From Cristatella mucedo (lineage: Eukaryota; Bryozoa; Phylactolaemata; Cristatellidae), in assembly GCA_009760855.2 (NCBI GenBank), contig WPIO01000031.1, positions 885,001 through 949,000 of the forward strand: a DNA stretch of 64,000 nt, read 5' to 3'. The notes beneath the pieces were generated by a model, which saw only the letters and a program-made list of their open reading frames with translations, ran no database searches and was not told where the DNA came from. This document shows, in pieces, positions 61,701 through 64,000 of this stretch. The position numbers were made by a program, and so were the translations under genes. Numbering within the stretch: the first letter of the stretch is position 1; each line of letters starts with the position of its first letter.

Positions 61701-63935
61701 AGCACGCTGTCTGTTGCTCTCAGGAGGCTGTCAATTCAGAGCTCGGCAGACGTCGCAAGGAATCCGAAATTACAGGCACGCTCGTGGAAGGTGCGTCGGC
61801 ACGCCTTTGCGCAGCTGCACGCTTCTGGCAATTCTCTCTCCTGTCTGCCGTTTGTAGGGTGTCATTTTGTCGACTTTCTATTCCTAGGTTGTGACATTAG
61901 GCAGCTCTGAGTTGAAAGAACACTCCGCAAAGATTCTCAGCAAGGTACAGATGTTGTCTCATCTTGTCTTGCGTCAGCAAGACGTCAATTCCTTCCTGCT
62001 CTTGTAGACTTGCTGTTAGGAAATAAGAAAAGCGGCAATCTCTTATTTGATCGTTATCTCCTTTGCCTTTTCGTCTCGTGATCAGCCCGATCTGCGCTTT
62101 ATTCGACAACTAGCCATTACAGCATGAGCTTGCTGCCTTAGTTTAATGTGAAACATGGTCTACCAGTGGGACATCATCGGTCGTGCAGTCACACACATTA
62201 ACTTTGCTTTGCCTTTAGCTGGCTTTCTTTCACAGCAGTGCCTCACCAGTGCTCTAATTGCACATAGTGGCCGTGGCCGATCCTGTTCCGTGTGCCACGT
62301 AAAATAAGAACCCTCGTGCTATGGGTCGTACGAGTAATATTAATGGTGCCAGGTACTTGCGTGTGCCGGAAAGGGGATGATAATAATATCACATTTGTTA
62401 TGGGGCCCACAGGGAGCCCAACCTCTTTCTAGGCTTCTTTACATTTACTGCAAAGGAAATATGATCGAATGATTAGTGGTTGCATGCTCAATGACAACAA
62501 GCATAACGTGGTTAGAGGTGACATGCACAGGGTCAGCATGAAAATAGTTAACGGTTAGTGGCAGTGTGGAGTGTCAGCACACTCAAGCACACAAAGGACA
62601 AATCACACAGGCCTGCTAAATGCTGTGATAAATCGATGCGCTTGTAGTTTCTTTTTAAATTTGGTCATTCAGGGGATGTCATGATGCTAGACGGAGGTGG
62701 GTTCCAGGCTTTGGGAGCATACGAACTAAAGGCACGGTCTCCAAAGGATTTGAGGCTCGCACGAGGTATAGGTAAACGATTAGATTCCAAAAAGACGGCG
62801 GTACGATGCTTAGACTAGTGGGGGAGTAGATCTGATTGGTAGGCTGGAGCCAAAGAATGGCGGGACCTAAAGACTAGTGACAGAACCGTGAAGTCGATAA
62901 ACTGCTTGGATGGAAGCCAGTCCAGGTTAGAGGCAAGCACCTGATTTCACAGGTCGGTAGACCAGCAAGCAGTAATTCTAGCAATGTTATGTAGCTGAAA
63001 GTAGACAGACTTGACATTGGAACTGGTGTGGACTGATAAGAGATAGACCGATGATACCGAGTGTCTGTGTCGAGAGCAGATAGCTTGTGTTGTTGAGCAT
63101 GATGGCCGGTTTTGCTAGAACGGCAAGAATGCTGTTGTCTGCCCGACTGCAAGCGAGTAGGTTTTCGAACGAGCTTTCGTGTTGCGTGTCTCGGTGCATG
63201 ACCCAGTGTACCCTGCGCTGGATGCGATCGAGGTGCCTCACGCTGACAGGTACTCATCGAGCGGCGCATCGACCACGATCTGGCTCTCGGCTACATGTGC
63301 ATGCTGCCGAAGAAGCACGTCTACTCGCTGCTGGTAGAGCAGATATCCAGCAGTGCCACAACAGGCCAGCAGTATGCTCGAGCACTGGTGAGTGCATGCT
63401 CGTATGCCGATATTTGTTGAGTCAGATTCATTCGGCTCTCTGCACTGAAGCGTGCCACCGCTAGTTAGTAGGCAGCAAAATCTAGCCTCTGGTGCAGTGC
63501 CGTTTTGCCTGCTAGTTGCACATCAGTCTGGAGTAGGCACACGATCCTCTTATTAGGACACGTGACTGCGAGAAAAACTGTCAGCCTTGATGCGGCACCC
63601 AATACAGCATGTTTACCGGGTCAGTGATTGGGAAGGGCGGTGGGAGACACACCAAGCCACGTTGTCGCTGCCACAGCAGCTCCTTGTCAAGGCTGGATAA
63701 CTTTCCCGTGTTCCACTTTCCACGAATCTAAGTTTAGTTCCGTGATGCACAGCCGGGTGCTGTGGCCGCACTTGTTCGAGATCTGCCCTGGCATGCTAAG
63801 TGCACCTATTGGTTGCAGCACTTGGCAAAGTTGAGTGAGGCGTATGGAAAGTTGATTCACGACGAAACTATCGTAAGACTCTCTATGTCTGCTACTGCCG
63901 ATGCCGAGTGGGCTTGCCGACTCAGCAAAGACCAC
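23885..63935 (+). CDS. KNTC1: KNTC1/Rod homologue, whole gene model (3' end outside window)
   Basis: Large subunit of the RZZ complex (Rod-Zwilch-ZW10), which builds the fibrous corona at unattached kinetochores and recruits Spindly-dynein and Mad1-Mad2 for the spindle checkpoint. About 34 exons from 23885 to 63935; junction phases close except around 41.76-42.04 kb and between 49305 and 50572. Known family structure: an N-terminal beta-propeller (exons 2-11, e.g. DGLFLVVGDRGGILHFVH) followed by a long alpha-solenoid (exons 12 onward). Collinear matches to the vertebrate protein include RLLKQNNFEAANVLAEKH, GHWLEKLIGTLEHD, WPDNAVELLGILLAEA and DHDLALGYMCMLPKKHVY. The window covers about 1,330 codons of a protein that is about 2,200 residues in vertebrates. 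Identification is from recalled family motifs; no search was run. Confidence 0.88.
24259..24425 (-). mobile_element. tRNA-derived SINE, family 1
   Basis: Minus-strand copy with a perfect GGTTCGAATCC B box (read on minus). In KNTC1 intron 1, just past the divergent promoter. Confidence 0.83.
24466..24846 (-). mobile_element. LINE B 3' fragment
   Basis: Minus-strand copy of the family-B 3' end (gagttttgtatag, gggaagtataactgac, gggcacgaggagg blocks). In KNTC1 intron 1. Confidence 0.65.
25440..25640 (+). mobile_element. LINE A internal fragment
   Basis: Short match to the RT region around the LLVMGKPS segment (ttactagttacaggcaaacc). Degraded. Confidence 0.5.
25805..26110 (-). mobile_element. 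LINE B 3' fragment
   Basis: Minus-strand copy, similar over its length to the plus copy at 38130-38390, including the terminal atctccgtctgtaactcc end. It has an unbroken ATAC/AGAC site, used as the empty-site reference for the solo LTR. Confidence 0.7.
26215..27130 (+). mobile_element. LINE A 3' fragment, diverged
   Basis: Contains LVRC-type pieces, LHWLPHKQHFNFLVLLLNS and trailing WNSLLSDTRESPDMTNLK. More diverged than the 14.7-kb copy. In KNTC1 intron 1. Confidence 0.7.
27923..28091 (+). mobile_element. tRNA-derived SINE, family 1
   Basis: Best-preserved copy, with intact A and B boxes and the same hairpin body. In KNTC1 intron 1. Confidence 0.87.
28092..30119 (+). other. KNTC1 intron 1, unassigned part
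   Basis: About 2 kb with no recognised exon. It includes an alternating purine-pyrimidine GT/GC run (28748-28790). Confidence 0.5.
30001..30020. repeat. (GCTGG)4
   Basis: Four perfect pentamers in KNTC1 intron 1. Confidence 0.85.
30120..30450 (-). mobile_element. LINE A 3' end
   Basis: Minus-strand copy beginning with AATAATA repeats and a degraded A tail, extending to cggtctccaaaggatttgagg. Confidence 0.6.
30966..31044 (+). CDS. KNTC1: KNTC1 exon 2 (inferred)
   Basis: Acceptor gtgtcag, donor gtaact. Encodes SAQFEQGLADAGALVVMGS then PLDVAH. Phase fits both exon 1 (G+TG) and exon 3 (TT+G gives Leu). It resembles the family N-terminus only loosely, so the call rests mostly on phase. Confidence 0.45.
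32105..32211 (+). CDS. KNTC1: KNTC1 exon 3, propeller
   Basis: Acceptor ggcag, donor gttaga, used in the frame MWMIHAVSSAACLVVAALD. It aligns with the family's KIQACSLSDGFIIVAD strand. The leftover G plus AA of exon 4 gives Glu. Confidence 0.65.
32670..32785 (+). CDS. KNTC1: KNTC1 exon 4, propeller
   Basis: Acceptor ttccag, donor gtgagg, phase 0 end. VIRWSPDGLFLVVGDRGG then ILHFVH matches the GKFLLVGERSGNLHLIH strand of the Rod beta-propeller closely. Confidence 0.9.
33624..33687 (+). CDS. KNTC1: KNTC1 exon 5, propeller
   Basis: Acceptor ttgcag. RLVKAPGEITFVSLHISSG with leftover G before gtttgc. An earlier gtgagt inside would break the phase to exon 6, so the longer form is chosen. Confidence 0.7.
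34109..34189 (+). CDS. KNTC1: KNTC1 exon 6, propeller
   Basis: Acceptor ttacag, donor gtaatt. G+GT gives Gly, then VSHLVILTADNSVSIFANL, matching the family strand YYMLLLTYSGFFCITNLQLL. Confidence 0.82.
34323..34465 (+). CDS. KNTC1: KNTC1 exon 7, propeller
   Basis: Acceptor tttcag, donor gtacgt. Encodes ILQNSKLKVQSVVANVSFG and ERDPAVVVL, ending in phase 0 before the GTRKAEL strand of exon 8. Confidence 0.82.
34650..34740 (+). CDS. KNTC1: KNTC1 exon 8, propeller
   Basis: Acceptor cacag, donor gtgaat. GTRKAELVLWKKSRDGSYK aligns with the family's GTGNCAFSKWEPDSSKKG. One base left over. Confidence 0.88.
36014..36069 (+). CDS. KNTC1: KNTC1 exon 9, propeller
   Basis: Acceptor cttacag, donor gtaagc. 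AKDVQALGNRHLLVLANE matches the GAKKFQLIDNLLFVLDTD strand. An upstream cag at 35980 would introduce a stop in the required frame. Confidence 0.85.
36650..37055 (+). mobile_element. Two LINE A 3' tails in tandem
   Basis: The 36650-36818 part is nearly identical to 15620-15810. A second, more diverged tail lies at 36925-37055. In the KNTC1 intron 36070-37209. Confidence 0.7.
37210..37319 (+). CDS. KNTC1: KNTC1 exon 10, propeller
   Basis: Acceptor ttttag, donor gtaaga. GQLCMYDLVSVAEVRQWTM corresponds to NVLSLWDIYTLTPVWNWP of the family. Leaves AG. Confidence 0.87.
37690..38395 (+). mobile_element. LINE B reverse-transcriptase 3' fragment
   Basis: Encodes the C-terminal RT region of a CR1/L2-like element: LEWMPVEQQIQSKVLTLTYK, ARHGLAPSYLAELL, then after a frame break SFSSAGPRLWNSLP. 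It ends in a TACATTACA repeat tail. Lies in the KNTC1 intron 37320-39227. Non-functional. Confidence 0.8.
39044..39182 (-). mobile_element. SINE family 2: tRNA head plus LINE A tail
   Basis: On minus, a tRNA-like head (ggtccagcggttaag, B box GGGCTCGAGCCCC) is followed directly by gtgaagcgcctggatagag, a diverged LINE A tail. This is the usual layout of a SINE mobilised by its partner LINE. Confidence 0.65.
39228..39354 (+). CDS. KNTC1: KNTC1 exon 11, last propeller strands
   Basis: Acceptor tctag. Reads FEDVRIATVSKLEMGSCL and RAAIYKLHLPGHCW. The donor gtacct is chosen because it keeps phase with exon 12. The frame remains open to about 39440, so a later donor is possible. Confidence 0.75.
39564..39622 (+). 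CDS. KNTC1: KNTC1 exon 12
   Basis: Acceptor ctacag, donor gtatcc. RLLPEAWEETLILDSAENG corresponds to the LTEALPENRLSRLL link between propeller and solenoid. GA plus G gives Glu into exon 13. Small exon, moderate support. Confidence 0.6.
41690..41764 (+). CDS. KNTC1: KNTC1 exon 13, start of helical body (3' edge unresolved)
   Basis: Acceptor cctctag. YERLLKQNNFEAANVLAE then KHVLDL matches RLLHKHRFAEAESFAIQFGLD of the family. No convincing donor follows. The frame stays open to about 42014, so the end given here is the last residue with visible similarity. Confidence 0.8.
41917..42006 (+). CDS. KNTC1: KNTC1 candidate exon 13b
   Basis: Acceptor ttgccag, donor gtgggt, 30 codons in phase 0, including RLSEIKLFGLREM. 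It fits the gap before exon 14, but would leave an intron of only 32 bp to the next exon. It may instead be intronic. Confidence 0.35.
42039..42338 (+). CDS. KNTC1: KNTC1 exon 14
   Basis: Exactly 100 codons, acceptor cttgcag, donor gtgtgc. LLHIAKIAHLVDRIRE, VEDVPFVLSVCLTVKLP and DVIRYALRRIEKQ align with WQQLVDDAKENLHKI and DDEFVVNYCLKAQW of the family. It contains a taxon-specific Ala/Asn/Gly insertion. Confidence 0.85.
42497..42664 (+). CDS. KNTC1: KNTC1 exon 15
   Basis: 56 codons, phase 0 to 0, donor gtctgc. METYRLAFAGLSSSLTWQAF and EEALQLLRRGDYGPCMVILE match the family's TTFYGAFGPEKFSGSSWIEF and FLQLKEGNLVCAQYLWLRH. Confidence 0.88.
42925..43345 (-). mobile_element. LINE A 3' ends, duplicated tail
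   Basis: Two minus-strand tails start at 42928 and about 43020; the second continues into 3' UTR and the WNSLPTHITTPLILRHLK remnant to 43345. A SINE abuts it at 43352. Confidence 0.7.
43352..43505 (-). mobile_element. tRNA-derived SINE, family 1
   Basis: Minus-strand copy with a perfect B box, truncated at the tRNA-like 5' end (stops at ccttacctagtg). It joins two LINE A fragments of opposite orientation. Confidence 0.8.
43507..43700 (+). mobile_element. LINE A RT fragment
   Basis: Encodes MTSCQDFCNSFL then YNSAVRFVCRQQ, in opposite orientation to the neighbouring 43.0-43.35 kb fragment, with a SINE between. Confidence 0.6.
44804..44998 (+). CDS. KNTC1: KNTC1 exon 16
   Basis: 65 codons, phase 0 to 0, acceptor tgtcag, donor gtgagt. 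SDSVLRKILSSVPTEI and QGFAAFGHWLEKLIGTLE match LESLLNSMSASV and EGQIILAKWLEQAARNLE. Confidence 0.92.
44999..46653 (+). other. KNTC1 intron 16
   Basis: 1.65 kb, GC-rich toward both ends. The ORFs present lack family similarity and look like chance frames. Confidence 0.5.
46654..46830 (+). CDS. KNTC1: KNTC1 exon 17
   Basis: 59 codons, acceptor gtatag, donor gtaagc. PLWPDNAVELLGILLAEA and SKYGLKLTFDQFLA match NWPENGLQLAEIFFTAEK and RKYNCKLALSDFEK. Confidence 0.92.
47498..47612 (+). mobile_element. tRNA-derived SINE, family 1, degenerate
   Basis: Lacks the A-box part. Retains cactgcaagcagcgtgatag and gaggctgtgtgatcagct. Confidence 0.6.
47815..47900 (+). mobile_element. tRNA-like SINE head
   Basis: gcccaagaggtaaggtgctt and gtcgtgggttccagtcttg resemble the family-2 head. 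The LINE A-like sequence that follows may be its tail. Confidence 0.4.
47925..48115 (+). mobile_element. LINE A-like 3' fragment
   Basis: Short match to the region encoding NSL..T...L.TFKR.LK and the following gtgcttatgcttgct stretch. It follows a tRNA-like SINE head at 47815-47900. Confidence 0.45.
48316..48480. repeat. 15-bp minisatellite, 11 copies
   Basis: Eleven tandem copies of TTACTCCCTGGCACC with no length change between units. It keeps both strands open (GTLLP on plus, GSKVP on minus) because 15 is a multiple of three. In the KNTC1 intron 46831-49161. Confidence 0.92.
49162..49305 (+). CDS. KNTC1: KNTC1 exon 18
   Basis: 48 codons, acceptor ttttag, donor gtgggc. ETKETIAFHLLDQAKSLDLL and YARETLQHCDGLLLAYLK match the family's VFRMFDKVLAPELIP and VYMREHDLQEEELLLLYIE. 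About 30 family residues expected next were not located. Confidence 0.9.
49306..50571 (+). other. KNTC1 intron 18, possibly hiding an exon
   Basis: Contains a LINE A tail at 49860. The vertebrate protein has about 30 residues between the parts encoded by exons 18 and 19, so a small phase-0 exon may lie here. Weak candidates are CTGTCC... after ttttgcag near 49737 and a GAAGCAAAAGCC stretch near 50310; neither is convincing. Confidence 0.4.
49860..49945 (-). mobile_element. LINE A tail fragment
   Basis: aataataagaagaataatg, then the reverse complement of the A tail (agagaactcaatatctttct). In the KNTC1 intron 49306-50571. Confidence 0.65.
50572..50675 (+). CDS. KNTC1: KNTC1 exon 19
   Basis: Acceptor tttcag, donor gtaagt. 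LIVNAILAVLPACHTPWSPA then LAQKALQFNDP matches FDAVLKIMYAAVVPWSAAVE and KQHLEMDHP. Leaves AG. Confidence 0.9.
51052..51154 (+). CDS. KNTC1: KNTC1 exon 20
   Basis: AG+A gives Arg. Then MAEVEMRIQQDKLSGLLEKY and GVFQELSIVNVDAK, as in KLMEMKKLLRGYGIREVNLLNK. Acceptor ttcag, donor gtgccc. Confidence 0.9.
51267..51404 (+). CDS. KNTC1: KNTC1 exon 21
   Basis: 46 codons. LFVKYVLSSSNEDCVADAL and FSKCMSRVDVYCFRARHLL match MRVVRYILKQDVPSSLEDAL. The 112-bp intron before it is among the shortest well-supported here. Donor gtactt. Confidence 0.92.
51445..51570 (-). mobile_element. LINE B 3' end, short
   Basis: Matches the terminal approximately 120 bp of family B (tctccgtctgtgactccaca, agcctaagcagctttgg). 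In the KNTC1 intron after exon 21. Confidence 0.6.
52970..53098 (+). CDS. KNTC1: KNTC1 exon 22
   Basis: 43 codons, acceptor ttcag, donor gtaagt. DEHCYALLQSPDLSKQEQSV matches GEDCLLLLKSLPPAEAEKTA. Confidence 0.9.
53196..53253 (+). CDS. KNTC1: KNTC1 exon 23
   Basis: 19 codons plus G, acceptor ttcag, donor gtcgaa (weak). DALPRRLALGKAALQLIS matches the GKAWRMSVAKTSVDILK helix. Confidence 0.8.
53626..53690 (+). CDS. KNTC1: KNTC1 exon 24
   Basis: G+AT gives Asp, then AAATHRYKKMQSTLRQVLQL. Acceptor gacag, donor gtacga. Corresponds to the KKDECEEMLKLFKEVASLQ helix. Confidence 0.8.
53925..54010 (-). mobile_element. LINE A tail fragment
   Basis: Reverse A tail preceded by AATAAT repeats, in the KNTC1 intron after exon 24. 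Confidence 0.65.
54920..55018 (+). CDS. KNTC1: KNTC1 exon 25
   Basis: 33 codons, acceptor ttgcag, donor gtaagg. TDFQLVVSTAEVQEQSQCRR and LFKQYLERQCKST match FEVFLSFEDYSNSSLVADLRE. Confidence 0.88.
55795..57330 (-). mobile_element. LINE B 3' copy, split by the solo LTR
   Basis: Two parts, 55795-55914 and 57018-57330, match the family-B 3' region also seen at 24466-24846 and 25805-26110 (for example cagttgaggtagtgagtagca). The gap between them is the solo LTR, so the LINE is older. Confidence 0.7.
55915..57017 (-). mobile_element. Solo LTR (1,103 bp) inserted in a LINE B copy
   Basis: Starts TGTAACGCC and ends GGCGCTACA (TG...CA with 9-bp near-perfect inverted ends), flanked by the 4-bp duplication ATAC (55911-55914 and 57018-57021). 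Removing it and one ATAC restores the LINE B sequence seen near 25.93 kb. On minus it has a TATTTAAG box (about 56646) and AATAAA (56137-56132), giving U3-R-U5 order. No gag-pol or second LTR is present, so it is a solo LTR left by recombination. Superfamily undetermined. Confidence 0.75.
57877..57929 (+). CDS. KNTC1: KNTC1 exon 26
   Basis: 17 codons plus AG, acceptor attag, donor gtagta. DDESAVVRNRIFFARIR precedes the solenoid repeat of exon 27. The intron upstream (55019-57876) carries the LINE B copy split by a solo LTR. Confidence 0.75.
58009..58107 (+). CDS. KNTC1: KNTC1 exon 27
   Basis: AG+G gives Arg, then LRKLLGLSVSGDLDVALSFI and DMGRMSTAMDIC. Matches the family's LTLRALKDGNIKTALKKCRDL. 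The intron before it is only 79 bp. Donor gtacga. Confidence 0.88.
58690..58762. repeat. (CT)n microsatellite
   Basis: About 36 CT units in the KNTC1 intron 58108-59733. Confidence 0.95.
59734..59900 (+). CDS. KNTC1: KNTC1 exon 28
   Basis: CG+T gives Arg. Then RIESEMAEHEAEIAYSIIH and ELQHLANAAAAWCSP, aligning with MIHDLASQAATICSPDFLLD. Acceptor ttgcag, donor gttagt. Confidence 0.87.
60090..60180. repeat. Tandem duplication, 2 x about 46 bp
   Basis: Two copies of agtgtgattacagttcacat...gagttaaca with a few mismatches. In the KNTC1 intron 59901-60633. Confidence 0.85.
60634..60840 (+). CDS. KNTC1: KNTC1 exon 29
   Basis: 68 codons plus partial codons. LWDLLLCTYKNSAI, SSRFWRHFVESSFIVDYKNM. It corresponds to the family's YSDFFSEDGIVLESQMVLPV region. 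Acceptor ttcag, donor gtaagt. Confidence 0.87.
61277..61385 (+). CDS. KNTC1: KNTC1 exon 30
   Basis: Acceptor cacag, donor gtctcg. G+AT gives Asp, then DSQPCFDRRYYASDCLHG. A variable loop in the family; support comes mainly from closed phase on both sides (AG+C gives Ser). Confidence 0.72.
61622..61790 (+). CDS. KNTC1: KNTC1 exon 31
   Basis: 56 codons. LAVTTASLVKALKEADHL and LALRCVASTLSVALRRLS match INSISALLQNLQESSQWELA and LRFVVGSFGTCLQHSV. Acceptor tgcag, donor gtgcgt. Confidence 0.92.
61888..61944 (+). CDS. KNTC1: KNTC1 exon 32
   Basis: 19 codons, acceptor cctag, donor gtacag. VVTLGSSELKEHSAKILSK matches the VVMELKEKAVIFIREN helix. Phase 0 on both sides. Confidence 0.87.
62375..63005 (-). 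mobile_element. LINE A 3' copy
   Basis: Minus-strand 3' UTR, tail and the RT C-terminal remnant LLAGLPTCEI and SLSTSRFCH, immediately before KNTC1 exon 33 (63250). Confidence 0.75.
63250..63387 (+). CDS. KNTC1: KNTC1 exon 33
   Basis: 46 codons, acceptor gacag, donor gtgagt. RRIDHDLALGYMCMLPKKHV is almost collinear with CRLVDLDLALGYCTLLPQKDV of the vertebrate protein, the strongest single match in the gene. Confidence 0.94.
63819..63935 (+). CDS. KNTC1: KNTC1 exon 34, last in window
   Basis: 39 codons, acceptor ttgcag, donor gtgagg. HLAKLSEAYGKLIHDETIV and TADAEWACRLSKDH match the family's FRELSTDAQWGIRLGKLG. The remaining third of the protein lies to the right. Confidence 0.9.
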
Positions 63936-64000
63936 GTGAGGCAGCGGCGAGTTAGTGCTTTTTCTCTCTTTGGCTTCGCGTGCCTGTTCGGGTTTTATCA

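Overview
This is eukaryotic nuclear DNA from an animal-like genome. It has many short exons with GT-AG introns, abundant non-LTR retrotransposon debris, tRNA-derived SINEs and simple repeats, and no bacterial-style operons. The two genes are of animal type. The retroelements and the moderate GC content suggest a non-vertebrate, possibly an early-branching lineage such as a sponge, but the sequence alone does not settle the species.

Two genes fill the window, arranged head to head. On the minus strand, from about 23.58 kb down to the left edge, lies an OFD1 homologue (centriolar satellite, centriole and basal-body protein). I resolve 16 coding exons. They carry an N-terminal LisH motif, a long central coiled coil, and an Ala/Ser/Arg-rich C-terminal frame that runs off the window. 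On the plus strand, from about 23.89 kb to the right edge, lies a KNTC1/Rod homologue, the large subunit of the RZZ kinetochore complex. I resolve about 34 exons covering the N-terminal beta-propeller and much of the alpha-helical body; the 3' end lies outside. Reading frame is preserved across nearly every junction in both models. The exceptions are around 41.76-42.04 kb and between 49.3 and 50.6 kb in KNTC1.

The two inferred start codons lie only about 306 bp apart (23578 on minus, 23885 on plus), so one divergent promoter probably serves a cilium/centriole gene and a mitotic-checkpoint gene. That segment holds an ETS-type site, two ATGGCGG (YY1-like) start contexts, an AT-rich TATAAAT and a 36-codon upstream ORF.

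The introns hold the mobile elements. There are at least two non-LTR (CR1/L2-like RT) families, called A and B here: A has a conserved AT-trinucleotide-rich 3' tail, B a TACATTACA-type tail. There is a tRNA-derived SINE with at least seven copies, and a second SINE whose 3' half matches the tail of LINE A. A solo LTR of 1,103 bp sits inside an older LINE B copy with a 4-bp target duplication. There is also an 11-copy 15-bp minisatellite and several CT/GA/GATA microsatellites. I found no prokaryotic system, CRISPR array, rRNA or genuine tRNA gene. The most notable element is the OFD1-KNTC1 divergent pair.
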